Positions 27,170 to 34,769 of a DNA stretch of 64,000 bases are shown here, piece after piece. Where the stretch lies: contig NZ_AP025592.1 in the NCBI RefSeq assembly GCF_023169965.1, forward strand, positions 1,426,001 to 1,490,000. The letters are read 5' to 3'. Numbering within the stretch: the first letter of the stretch is position 1; each line of letters starts with the position of its first letter. This DNA comes from Anaeromyxobacter paludicola (GTDB lineage: Bacteria; Myxococcota; Myxococcia; Myxococcales; Anaeromyxobacteraceae). A model generated the notes under the pieces. That model was not told the origin of the DNA, searched no databases, and worked only from the letters and a program-made list of their open reading frames with translations. Both the position numbers and the translations under genes were made by a program.

Positions 27170-27213
27170 GATGTCGAATCAGACATCCGACCATCTTCTC
27201 TCCGACATCCGAC
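27170..27213 (+). promoter_or_regulatory. GACATCCGAC repeat cluster, candidate operator
   Basis: GACATCCGAC occurs at 27182-27191 and 27204-27213, 22 bp apart (two helical turns). An inverted GATGTC lies at 27170-27175, forming a perfect 6-bp dyad with the first copy. The cluster lies just upstream of the HNH-like gene start, in the divergent region before the HEPN gene. Confidence 0.45.
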
Positions 27214-27472
27214 AGCCCCGGAGAGCGCACCGCTCACCCCGCAGATGGATAGCGGCCAGGCAGTCCGCCTCTCCATCAACGAGCGTGAGCGGCCACAACA
27301 GGAGCCCGCTCGACGGCTGGCATCCGCTGGACCTTGACCTCGGCCGTGCCTCGCTCGTCACCGCAGCCGATGAGCGACGACCCGTGGAGGCGGCGTGGAG
27401 GCGGAAGCCACGATGCCGCCCGTGGGTGGCCAGCGGCAGGACCACGGCAAAGGTTGAGGGTACGCTAGGAGC

Positions 27473-28456
27473 ATGAAGCTCCCTCTAGAACGCGGTGCCA
27501 AGTACGGACTCATCGGGCTCAACGCAACAACGAACGTCAAGGCTCCACTCGACCTCGGAAACGGGTTCTTAGCAGTCCCGGGCAATGCGTTGGACCTGCC
27601 TGACTACTGGCGGAAGTGGTTGGGAACCCTCCGCACGGACGAAATCCAAGAGGCGAGTCTGTTGCTCGTTGCGGTCGGGGCGAGCGAGCGCCCTAAGGTA
27701 CTGGACCGCGAGAACGAGACGCTTACAAGTCGCGTGGACGCCCTCTTCTCCGGCCTGCTCATCGCTGCTCGGCCGAGCTTCGAGGGAACGGGTTCGCGCA
27801 TCTCCGGAGCGAACGTCGATGGAACCATCGATGTGCGTAGCCTCGGCGAGACCGTCAGAGTCGTGCGCCCGGACGGGTTCGGGTGGGCGCACATCCACGA
27901 GGGGGAACTGCGGCGGGCTGCTGAACTGGCCCTCCGCATCGAAGCGTTCCACACCCAGCCACCAACCAACCGCTTCCTTCTCTCGCGCACCCTCGCGACG
28001 TTCTTCAAGGCGCTCACAGAGCGGGTCTTGGACGAGCGCATCCATCAGTTCGTGCGGGCTGTAGATGGCATCATCCGGTCGTCAGGCAACCGGGAGTTCC
28101 GGGATCGCTGCCGCACTCTCATGACAGGGGACACGGATGTCTGCCGCGAGCTTTACCTGATTCGGAACGCCACTGAGCACTTCCGCCACTGGTCTGCCGA
28201 CCTTGAGCCGCAGCTACCACCTCGCGAGGACCTGCACCGCCTGTTCCGTCGAGCCCACGAATCGGAGGCGCTGGCGCGCTACGCGGTCACTCGCGTCCTG
28301 GACCGCCCAGACCTCTGGGGGACGCTTGCAGACGACCAGGTCACCGCGTTCTGGAATAAGCCTGAGGACGAGCGCATCGCGAAGTGGGGTGAGCGCCTCG
28401 ACCTTGCCGCCGCGATGGAGGGATTCAACACTTGCTTCCTGCCTCCCATGGCTTGA
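27473..28456 (+). CDS. HEPN-domain putative ribonuclease
   Basis: 327 residues. The C-terminal half is helical, and residues 228-240 read YLIRNATEHFRHW. R231-N232-x3-H236 is the canonical HEPN catalytic motif (R-x4-6-H, with a polar residue after Arg), in the layout of Apea-type HEPN proteins. The N-terminal 150 residues are alpha/beta with no recognised fold and could be a sensor. No transmembrane segments. The gene is tail-to-tail with a putative ADP-ribosyltransferase gene, 14 bp apart, and has a repeat-rich region upstream. HEPN ribonucleases commonly act in abortive infection or toxin systems. That role is inferred from motif and island context. Confidence 0.65.
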   Translation: MKLPLERGAKYGLIGLNATTNVKAPLDLGNGFLAVPGNALDLPDYWRKWLGTLRTDEIQEASLLLVAVGASERPKVLDRENETLTSRVDALFSGLLIAARPSFEGTGSRISGANVDGTIDVRSLGETVRVVRPDGFGWAHIHEGELRRAAELALRIEAFHTQPPTNRFLLSRTLATFFKALTERVLDERIHQFVRAVDGIIRSSGNREFRDRCRTLMTGDTDVCRELYLIRNATEHFRHWSADLEPQLPPREDLHRLFRRAHESEALARYAVTRVLDRPDLWGTLADDQVTAFWNKPEDERIAKWGERLDLAAAMEGFNTCFLPPMA

Positions 28457-28470
28457 GGCGTGACCGGATG

Positions 28471-29394
28471 TCAGTCGAGCGGCAGCGCGGACTCAGACGA
28501 GATGCTGAGTCCTCGAGCGACAGCCGCTCGCACCGCGCTGACAAGGTCTGGCTTGGAAGCGAACAAGGCCCCGAGCACGCGCCACTCATCGTCGCCGCGA
28601 GCGAAGGCAGCCAGAACGCCGCGTGCGAGGGCTCCTGCTGCCGGTGCCTCGGCCGTGATGGTCCCGGCCGCGACGAGCCTCCGAGAAGAGAGGTAGCGCA
28701 GCAGGTTGTCCCAGGCGTCCCGCACCGTTCTCGTCGGCTCGCCTCCGAAGTCGCCGACGAGGGGATGCGGCTCGAATGGCTTCGTGCTCGCCAGGGTCGC
28801 CGCCGCCAAGAACCGCGCACTCGCTCGGTCAGCCTCCACCCCGGAGTCCGGGCAGACCTTCGGAGCGATGCAGCACCGGTTCTCGTGGTGGCGCACGAAG
28901 TCGATGCGCGTCGCGGACGTGAGGGGGATGCTCCGCTCCACCATCACTTCTAGACAGACTTCTGGGTTCCAGAAGTGCTTCCCCGCCGCGTCCGTCACCC
29001 ACGGACCGTCGCCCGCCGCCGGGTTGTACGGGATGAGCGTCGGGTCCCCGTCCCGGTCGTGAGTGGTGACAAGGATGCGTGTCGCGGTCGGCTTGTAACT
29101 TGTGACGGCCTCAACCCAGTAGTACTTCGCCCCGGCGACAAGCGTTGCCCAGTCGAAGCGGAAGCGGACGTTTCCGTACCGGAACCCCCCGGCGCCCGCC
29201 CAGTCGTTCGGAGACACCCAGACGACATGAATTCGCCTGGTGTTCAGCTTGCTGTGGTCGTAGACCGGGCCTGCCCGAAGCTGCCAGTCCCTCAGCAGCA
29301 GCGCCGCAGTGTCTAGGTGGGTGACGTGGGACACCCAATTCAGCGGCTCCGCCGGTCTGTAGGTGCTTGCTTTGTAGGAAGACCACTCAGGCAT
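28471..29394 (-). CDS. DarT-like ADP-ribosyltransferase candidate
   Basis: 307 residues. Near the N-terminus is WVSHVTHLDTAALLLRDWQL, closely resembling the DarT/DUF4433 opening HITHxxNLxxILxxGxL. Around residues 145-165, CLEVMVERSIPLTSATRIDF resembles the DarT catalytic-Glu block (QAEFLVxxxxPxxxIxxI). A YGNVRFRFDWATL strand pair lies between. The C-terminal 100 residues are helical and Ala-rich, an extension of unknown role. A GGAG lies 6 nt before ATG 29394, and an 18-bp dyad lies 57 bp upstream. No DarG-type macrodomain antitoxin is encoded nearby. The assignment is from two motif blocks only; another ADP-ribosyltransferase subfamily or an RNA-modifying relative is possible. Confidence 0.5.
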   Translation of the reverse strand: MPEWSSYKASTYRPAEPLNWVSHVTHLDTAALLLRDWQLRAGPVYDHSKLNTRRIHVVWVSPNDWAGAGGFRYGNVRFRFDWATLVAGAKYYWVEAVTSYKPTATRILVTTHDRDGDPTLIPYNPAAGDGPWVTDAAGKHFWNPEVCLEVMVERSIPLTSATRIDFVRHHENRCCIAPKVCPDSGVEADRASARFLAAATLASTKPFEPHPLVGDFGGEPTRTVRDAWDNLLRYLSSRRLVAAGTITAEAPAAGALARGVLAAFARGDDEWRVLGALFASKPDLVSAVRAAVARGLSISSESALPLD

Positions 29395-29450
29395 GGAGGC
29401 TCCGGGCGGACTTCCCCATGTACACCATGCTCACCCAGGTACGCCTAGCC

Positions 29451-29468
29451 CAGAATCGACCGATTCTG
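29451..29468 (+). promoter_or_regulatory. 18-bp dyad, candidate operator upstream of the DarT-like gene
   Basis: CAGAATCG-AC-CGATTCTG is a perfect 8-bp inverted repeat with a 2-nt centre. It lies 57 bp before the start of the putative ADP-ribosyltransferase gene and about 190 bp before the small + strand gene at 29655. Confidence 0.45.
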
Positions 29469-29654
29469 AGCATCGAGAACCGGCCGGCGAACACGGGCTT
29501 TAACTCGGTGCTCTTGCGGAGGGCGGCGGGTGGGGGTTTTTGAGCAGGGGTCCCCTGCGCCACCCGCCGGGCGGCTGCGCGACTTGCGCTCAGTGTCGGA
29601 CCCCTCGGGCATGATGCCCCGACGCCCCGGAGCCTGCGAGAACGGAGGAACATC

Positions 29655-29894
29655 ATGGCGACACAAGTAGCTACTGGTAGGCAAGTCATCAGCGGCCCGC
29701 TCCTCACGAGCGTGTCCGTGTACGACGTGGATGAGCGCCAGGAGCTGCTCCTCGACGTGCCGATGGCCTCGGTGCCTCGGGTCGGAGACATCGTGGAAAC
29801 GGACAGTCACGGGGAGCGTTACGAGGTGGTGCGGGTGGTGTGGATTCCCTTGGGGCACAAAGCAGAGCTACACGTGCGCGCGGGCGGGGCGTAG
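29655..29894 (+). CDS. Small hypothetical protein
   Basis: 79 residues from an ATG with an excellent ribosome-binding site (GGAGGAACATC). The sequence is mostly beta (LLTSVSVYDVDERQELLLDV, RYEVVRVVWIPLG) and resembles small phage- or island-encoded beta-barrel/OB-like proteins. I cannot name a family. No signal peptide. It is followed after 3 nt by a zinc-ribbon gene, so the two form an operon. Confidence 0.6.
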   Translation: MATQVATGRQVISGPLLTSVSVYDVDERQELLLDVPMASVPRVGDIVETDSHGERYEVVRVVWIPLGHKAELHVRAGGA

Positions 29895-29897
29895 GCC

Positions 29898-30284
29898 ATG
29901 CCCGCCAAGTGCGATTGTGAGCGGTCGGTCGAGGGGAACTCCGAGCGCCACTCAGACGGCACCGTCACGTTCCACACGTTCGCCGGCTGCCTGCGCGTGA
30001 AGCCCTGCGAGCACATCAAGAAGCAGTCGGACATCTCGCTCATTGGCCCGGACGGTCGCTGCACGAAGTGCCCGCCAAAGGACTTCGAGACGCCCGCCTA
30101 CTGCATGGCCTGCGGGAAGGACATGCGGACGAAGGGCGAGGACTTCGACCTCAACCGATACCGCGACCGTGACCGCATCCTGGTGTGCCGGCACTGCGGC
30201 GCCGAGAACGCTTATCGGCTCACCACGACCCCTGGTGTCCCCGGGCAGGCCATCGAGCTGCTCTGGGTAGTCAAGCCCAGGTAG
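29898..30284 (+). CDS. Cys-rich zinc-ribbon protein, unknown
   Basis: 128 residues. There are several Cys pairs: CDC near the N-terminus, CTKCPP, CMACGKD and CRHCGAEN. The last two form a likely zinc ribbon around residues 70-100. An additional C/H cluster around residues 25-40 (FAGCLRVKPCEH) may bind a second metal. No enzyme motif seen. It begins 3 nt after the previous gene's stop. A nucleic-acid-binding role is plausible for a ribbon protein but is not shown. Confidence 0.6.
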   Translation: MPAKCDCERSVEGNSERHSDGTVTFHTFAGCLRVKPCEHIKKQSDISLIGPDGRCTKCPPKDFETPAYCMACGKDMRTKGEDFDLNRYRDRDRILVCRHCGAENAYRLTTTPGVPGQAIELLWVVKPR

Positions 30285-30329
30285 CGACTAAGGCTTGCCA
30301 GACCGCGCAAGCTCGCTCACCTGGCAGCA

Positions 30330-30710
30330 TCATGCCGATGCGCGAGCGGCGTGCAGGAACCGCTGCAACGTCGCGCGCGACACGCCCTTGCGCCGTGCCG
30401 CCTCCGCGACGGGGACACCGGCAAGTACGAGGTCGCGGGCGGCGTGCAGCAGGACCTGCGACGCTGGAGGGCGGCCAAGCCGCTTGCCTTGCCGGCGGGC
30501 CCGTTCCAGTCCAGCCTTGGTCCGCTCGATGAGGCGGGTCCGCTCCTGCTCGGCCACCCAGCCGAAGATGGCCACCAGAAGCGGCCGGGCCGGACCGCTC
30601 GTGTCCAGCCAGCCCTCGCGGACCGACAGCACCGGCACGCCGAGGCGGTCGAGTTCCAGCACGGTCTGGATGGCGCTGACCATGGAGCGGTGAAGCCGGT
30701 CGAGCCACCA
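30330..30710 (-). pseudogene. Serine recombinase remnant, lacking the catalytic N-terminus
   Basis: The readable frame starts inside the resolvase catalytic domain at WWLDRLHRSM and continues through DTSGPARPLLVAIFGWVAEQERTRLI. It then passes the hinge KRLGRPP to a C-terminal helix-turn-helix (VPVAEAARRKGVSRATLQRFL). The first about 60 residues, including the nucleophilic Ser (expected in YxRVST), are missing, and upstream codons do not resemble a resolvase. The internal ATG at 30683 could give a 117-residue protein, but it would be recombinase-dead. A shorter related fragment is at about 33.6 kb, and an intact paralog is at 41716. Confidence 0.8.
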
Positions 30711-30835
30711 GCAGCGGCGGACGGAGCGGTTGGTGTCGAGACAGCTCTCAGGAACGACAGCACCAGTTCCCCCAGCCGGCCGAGTTCCAGGACCCAGTCT
30801 GGATGGCGCTGGCCATCGAGCGGTTTCCCCGGCAG

Positions 30836-31687
30836 CTACAGCGCCTTCTTTAAGGACTTTGCCTGGGCTTCATTCTCCGCCTTGATGGCCTCCCGAGAGG
30901 CCTTCAAGTACTTGTCCCACAACAGGCGGTCCACGTAGGCCACTTCGCAATTCAGTTCAGGCGCGATTGGAGCAGACCCGTTTGAAATGACGATACGAAC
31001 CGACCCCTGGTCACAGTAGGTCGCTCGCACTGGCATCTTCCGTTCAAGCGATGCGCTCGTCGCTTCATGCACTGAGCCCATCGTTCCGGTGCACTGTTCC
31101 TTCAGCGCACCCGCCACGATATCGAACGCCGCGGCCCGGTCAGCCGCATTCACGTCCACTGTCTTAGCAACGGCGAATATTTCTCCCGTCGACTTGAGCG
31201 CCATCGCATAGGCGGTGTGCCCAAAGTCATCCCACGACCGCGAGCAGTCGAGCGTGTACGCTGTAGCAACTCGCTGGTCCAGCGAGTGGAAGACTAAGTC
31301 CTTCCGGCGCAGACCCACATAGGCTCCCGCCTCAACAGGGAACAGCGCTTCCCACGGCGGACTATACCCGGTCAGAGCAATGGCCATATGCTCCCCGCCC
31401 TCTCGCCTGACACGGCACTTGAAACGTCTGGCCTTCAACTGCTCGACCGTAAGGCCCAAGGGCGCGGTTTTTTGGTCGAAGGTTCGGAGGCTCCTGAAGT
31501 CCACTGCGGCAAGAGACGCCACGTACGCAGCATGCTGTTGAAGCAGGCGTTCCTCTTCCAACCGGGCCTGTTCCTCCGCCGAGGGACCATGTTGTTGCGA
31601 GACAGGCGTTGCCGCCTCGCTCTTGTTCGGGCCACTTTCTCCCGAGCGACATGCAACCAGCAGCAGAGCAAGAAGGACACGCCACAT
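30836..31687 (-). CDS. Lipoprotein, unknown function
   Basis: About 283 residues from ATG 31687 (MWRVLLALLLVACRSG). A short signal peptide with lipobox LVAC indicates lipid anchoring. The start of the mature part is a charged, Gln/Glu-rich helix (AEEQARLEEERLLQQH), followed by an alpha/beta region with six or more Cys, suggesting disulfides in the periplasm. It is the last of three consecutive secreted-protein genes on the minus strand whose base composition is visibly lower in G+C than the rest of the island. No family recognised. Confidence 0.65.
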   Translation of the reverse strand: MWRVLLALLLVACRSGESGPNKSEAATPVSQQHGPSAEEQARLEEERLLQQHAAYVASLAAVDFRSLRTFDQKTAPLGLTVEQLKARRFKCRVRREGGEHMAIALTGYSPPWEALFPVEAGAYVGLRRKDLVFHSLDQRVATAYTLDCSRSWDDFGHTAYAMALKSTGEIFAVAKTVDVNAADRAAAFDIVAGALKEQCTGTMGSVHEATSASLERKMPVRATYCDQGSVRIVISNGSAPIAPELNCEVAYVDRLLWDKYLKASREAIKAENEAQAKSLKKAL

Positions 31688-31720
31688 ATTCGTGTTCACA
31701 CTATTCACCGAAGACTTTCG

Positions 31721-32191
31721 CTAGCGGCGCGAATCTTTATTTAACACCCTCTGCAACTCTTTCTGCGAATCCATGAACAGTCGCGCGCTCTCCTTGTTCT
31801 CCTCCTGAAATGCAACAAGGTTGCTCGCCGATTGCTTGCGCAAGCCATCCAGCATGAGTTGGCCAGCGCGCGAAGACGACCGAAACGCCGCCACCACCTT
31901 CAAACGAAACGGCTCAAGCCCGCGTGGCGCTCGCGCATTCCCGAAAACTTCGAGATTTGCCTCAGCAACCGACTTGAATTCTGCGGCCTGCGACATGCAG
32001 TCGAGCCAGGGGCTTTTTGATTGCTGCATGCAACTGGTGACGTCTACAGCAGCAGCGCTTATCCGATCCATGGCTTCTGTAGTCTGCGAGATGAACTGCT
32101 GCTCCCTCTCGCTGAGTGCCGCGCGCGCTGCTCTCGGCAGCAGTACTACACCGGTGCAAAGCAGCAAGACTGCCCAGCCCTTCCGCTTCAT
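31721..32191 (-). CDS. Secreted helical protein, unknown
   Basis: 156 residues with a signal peptide ending at ARAALSE. The mature part is almost entirely helical, with two Cys (SCMQQ, LDCMSQ) placed to form a disulfide and a Gln/Lys/Arg-rich C-terminus. No family recognised. It lies 33 nt upstream of the lipoprotein gene at 30836-31687 on the same strand and shares its lower-G+C composition, so the two are probably cotranscribed. Periplasmic location expected. Confidence 0.6.
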   Translation of the reverse strand: MKRKGWAVLLLCTGVVLLPRAARAALSEREQQFISQTTEAMDRISAAAVDVTSCMQQSKSPWLDCMSQAAEFKSVAEANLEVFGNARAPRGLEPFRLKVVAAFRSSSRAGQLMLDGLRKQSASNLVAFQEENKESARLFMDSQKELQRVLNKDSRR

Positions 32192-32360
32192 GGCGACCTC
32201 CCCTCCCTTAGCGCCGTTCGTAACTGGTCGAGTCCGCCCAACAGGGCTCCGATGACTGCATGCTCCCGAAGCGACCTTCTCACCTGCCCGCCCCGACCTT
32301 CAGGTCCCGACCCTGGCTTCGATGTCGGCGGCGATGCGCCTCCCACGCAAGCGATGATGC

Positions 32361-33308
32361 TCACCGCCGGCAAGCCAGCACGACGCTGTCCGAATCCAAA
32401 AAGTCGACGAGCGCAGCAGTGTCTGGAATCGCACAGCCCTCGTGAATCTGCCGGGCCCAGTCCAAGTCTACCCTGTTCGCGGCGCAACGACAGAAGTAGT
32501 CAACGTCGAACTCCGGCGCCTTCCCACCAAATATCCGGTTCCCGACGTACAGCCCTGCGCAATTCTGTGCGAAAATGCGTCTCATCTTCTCATCCGGGCA
32601 TTTCGCACGAGCCTGCTGCCGCGCCTTGTCCTTCGCGGCCTTGACCTTTGCTTCTGTGCCCGCCGCCTGAGCGTACTTCTCCATCAGCGGCCCGGGGTCC
32701 ATGTCGAATTTCTGGCCCACCTCGGCAGCGAGAATCTCGACATGGTCGGCAGATTGCCCGTCGTAACGCCTTTTTGAGTAGGCCACGATTAAAGTTGCCG
32801 TCGCGTACCGGTACTTTCCTCCTTCGAGTTGGTTGTTTACAGCCTCAAAGAACGGGCGCGCCCACGACCTCGCTGCATATCCATACAGTTGGTCCGAACC
32901 AACTCGTCCGTCATCGAGGGCGGGCCGCATTTCAAACGCGAAGTGTGAATTTCGGGTATCACGATAACCATAATTGAAGTAGTCACTTGGCTTCACGGCC
33001 ACGAACACCAGCGTTGGCTTCTCAAGGTAGCTGGGGGGGTCAGCCTTGATGACTGACAGCTCTGTCGGCTGCACCTTCCATGTCGTCGGCTGCGGGGGCG
33101 TTGGCTGTGCTCCGGGGTCGCTCTTTGCCTCGGGGGACCCCGACTGCGGGCAGGTCTTCGCGAGCACATCCTGGCCTGCACCGGCTTCCTTCAGGCGAGT
33201 CAGTCCCTCCAGGGAACAGAGTGCCGGGCCCTGTCCCGCCGATTGCTGTGGCTTCTTGCACGCCATGATGACGCCAAGCATTACGATTGACAGCACACCG
33301 AATCGCAT
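32361..33308 (-). CDS. Lipoprotein, unknown function
   Basis: About 315 residues from ATG 33308 (MRFGVLSIVMLGVIMACKKP). The lipobox is VIMAC. A Pro/Gln/Ser-rich linker (about residues 20-75) precedes an alpha/beta domain with WKVQPTELSVIKADPPSY and a Lys/Ala-rich helix. The C-terminus contains five Cys (for example FCRCAANRVDLDW and EGCAIPD), suggesting disulfides. It is the first of the three secreted-protein genes and shares their lower G+C. A surface or periplasmic protein of unknown role; a lysogenic-conversion-like or exclusion function is only a thought from its island location. Confidence 0.65.
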   Translation of the reverse strand: MRFGVLSIVMLGVIMACKKPQQSAGQGPALCSLEGLTRLKEAGAGQDVLAKTCPQSGSPEAKSDPGAQPTPPQPTTWKVQPTELSVIKADPPSYLEKPTLVFVAVKPSDYFNYGYRDTRNSHFAFEMRPALDDGRVGSDQLYGYAARSWARPFFEAVNNQLEGGKYRYATATLIVAYSKRRYDGQSADHVEILAAEVGQKFDMDPGPLMEKYAQAAGTEAKVKAAKDKARQQARAKCPDEKMRRIFAQNCAGLYVGNRIFGGKAPEFDVDYFCRCAANRVDLDWARQIHEGCAIPDTAALVDFLDSDSVVLACRR

Positions 33309-33362
33309 CTGACTTACTCCTCCGTTGGACACGAGGCGCTCTTCTGGAAGTACCGTCCGGTT

Positions 33363-33619
33363 TCAACGCCGGTAACGCCATCGGCGCCCCTTCACCTGAA
33401 CCAAGTCAACCACGTAGGTTACATCGCAGCCTGGTGCCTCTTTCGTCCGAGCTACCCGGGCAACCTTCAGAGCCGCCGGCGCGATGGCGTGATTGGGCGC
33501 ACCCCGGACGGCAGCGTCACGCGCCGCAGCGACAGCATCGCGCTGGCTTTGGTCTCGGCCACCGGCAACCCAGCGCCGACCATGTCGCGAGCGGCGTGGA
33601 GCATGGCGACCAAGGTCGC
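33363..33619 (-). pseudogene. Decayed remnants: resolvase tail and secreted-protein tail
   Basis: Reading leftward, 33619-33554 encodes TLVAMLHAARDMVGAGLPVAE, matching the C-terminal segment of the recombinase remnant at 30.3 kb (VLLHAARDLVLAGVPVAE). The frame then shifts. A different open frame down to a stop at 33363 reads like the end of a secreted protein (GCDVTYVVDLVQVKG), with a distant resemblance to the C-terminus of the lipoprotein at 30836-31687. Neither has a start. This looks like the scar of past recombination. Confidence 0.4.
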
Positions 33620-33626
33620 GTGGTGC

Positions 33627-34016
33627 TCACCACTGTGGCCAGATTCTGTGCGTTGCCGATTTCTGTTCCATGCCTTCACCAGGCTGGAACGTGTGGCCGC
33701 AGTGCTTGCAGGCCGTGGCCTTCCTCTTCACGTGTTCAGCGCACGCTGGACAGACCTTGCTACCCTTGGGCGAGAGGCGGGTCCCCAAGTACAGCATGGC
33801 GATGGAGACCGGCAAAGTGGCCAAAAGCGAAACCGCAGCCCTGAGCGAACGTTCGCTGTCAGGAAACAACAGTCCGACGAGGCTCGCCGTCCCCAGCGTG
33901 GCCGCCCAGCAGTAGACGAACCCGAGTAGGCGACCACGAGCGAACCACCAGTAGAGCCCGACGACAAGCACCGGGCCGAACCAGACCCATAGCAACCCCC
34001 CATCGACCTCCAGCAT
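33627..34016 (-). CDS. Membrane protein with C-terminal zinc ribbon
   Basis: 129 residues from ATG 34016. Three hydrophobic segments (LLWVWFGPVLVVGLYWWFA, YCWAATLGTASLVGLLF, AVSLLATLPVSIAMLYLG) are followed by a soluble C-terminal ribbon CPACAEHVKRKATACKHCG. This is the common zinc-ribbon signature with AExIKxxAxxCKHCG. Such proteins are widespread and uncharacterised. An upstream ATG at 34085 would add 23 polar residues. Divergent from the XRE regulator gene, with a dyad between them. Confidence 0.7.
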   Translation of the reverse strand: MLEVDGGLLWVWFGPVLVVGLYWWFARGRLLGFVYCWAATLGTASLVGLLFPDSERSLRAAVSLLATLPVSIAMLYLGTRLSPKGSKVCPACAEHVKRKATACKHCGHTFQPGEGMEQKSATHRIWPQW

Positions 34017-34087
34017 GACTGTCCCCTCCCACGACGCAGTGTACGTGTACCTGAGTGTGTACCGGCTGGAAATGTAGTCAGTCAAGC

Positions 34088-34111
34088 AACCGGGCTACTT
34101 ACAGCCCGGTT
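34088..34111 (+). promoter_or_regulatory. 9-bp inverted repeat between divergent genes, candidate operator
   Basis: AACCGGGCT-ACTTAC-AGCCCGGTT is a perfect 9-bp inverted repeat with a 6-nt centre. It lies 32 bp before the XRE regulator start and 71 bp before the divergent membrane-protein start. There is no T-run, so an operator is more likely than a terminator. Confidence 0.45.
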
Positions 34112-34143
34112 ATTGTTCGTCCCGGTCAGCTACCGGCGTCAGG

Positions 34144-34425
34144 ATGGTCGGCGCCCCGGTCCTCACCTACCTCCAGTTCATCGGCTCCAACGTGCAGCGG
34201 CTCCGGGCGCGCAAGGGTCTCACTCAAGAAAAGATGGCCGAGGCGGCCGACTTGGACGTTCGCTTCCTGCGGCGGGTGGAGCGCGGCTCGGTGATGCTGC
34301 GGTTCGACACCTTCGTCCGGCTGGCCGTCGCTCTGGACGTTGAACCTGGGGTGCTGCTTCGGCGGGTCAAGGTTGCGCCCGCCAAGCCCGGGCGGCCTCG
34401 GCGGCCGCGCCCCACGACCAGGTAG
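34144..34425 (+). CDS. XRE-family helix-turn-helix regulator
   Basis: 93 residues. A single HTH_3 domain: NVQRLRARKGLTQEKMAEAADLD (first helices) then FLRRVERGS (end of the recognition helix), followed by LAVALDVEPGVLLRRV. The tail is basic and Pro-rich. It is small and lacks a peptidase or ligand domain, like many phage- and island-encoded repressors. It is the only Cro/CI-like protein in the island, so it may control the island's lytic-like genes. The adjacent dyad is a candidate self-operator. The start ATG 34144 is the first in frame. Confidence 0.85.
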   Translation: MVGAPVLTYLQFIGSNVQRLRARKGLTQEKMAEAADLDVRFLRRVERGSVMLRFDTFVRLAVALDVEPGVLLRRVKVAPAKPGRPRRPRPTTR

Positions 34426-34430
34426 CGGCC

Positions 34431-34769
34431 TCACTTCTGACGTGCCGAGCCCCTGGCGCGGTCGGGGGATGGTGGCAGCACGACGTCTCGGTCCTCCCCT
34501 CCCCTGATGCCGTCCAGGGCCGCGTTGTGAGGTGCCCAGAGAACAGCAGGGTCGAGGTGGCCGCCCACGGCACGGCCCAGGTCACGTAGCCGGCAGCCGA
34601 CCAGCGCCAGCACGGCCAAGACCTGATGCTCCGCCCTGCCATCCAGGTCAGCCGACCCGGCTTCGACCAGTGCGGCGGCGGCTTCGACGGCGTGCTGAAG
34701 AGTCAGCAGTTCGTAGCCCACCGAGATGGCCTTCTGGTCACCTCTCGACACGGCCCGTGGCTGCTTCAT
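34431..34769 (-). CDS. Hypothetical protein
   Basis: 112 residues from ATG 34769 (MKQPRAVSRGDQKAI), overlapping the stop of the upstream gene as ATGA. The sequence is helical (LLTLQHAVEAAAALVEAG and HQVLAVLALVGCRLRDLG) with a polar C-terminus. No family recognised, no signal peptide. It is the last gene of a minus-strand run of four small genes (34431-35744) and is convergent with the XRE gene 5 bp away. Confidence 0.5.
   Translation of the reverse strand: MKQPRAVSRGDQKAISVGYELLTLQHAVEAAAALVEAGSADLDGRAEHQVLAVLALVGCRLRDLGRAVGGHLDPAVLWAPHNAALDGIRGGEDRDVVLPPSPDRARGSARQK

Noticed and set aside
29544-29558. GCAGGGG-T-CCCCTGC as a terminator
   Set aside because: A perfect 7-bp repeat, but the T-run lies before it on the + strand and becomes an A-run on the minus strand, so it does not fit a rho-independent terminator in either direction.
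33467-33679. A 70-residue minus-strand protein near 33.5 kb
   Set aside because: It combines a resolvase tail with unrelated residues through a frame change; treated as a remnant instead.
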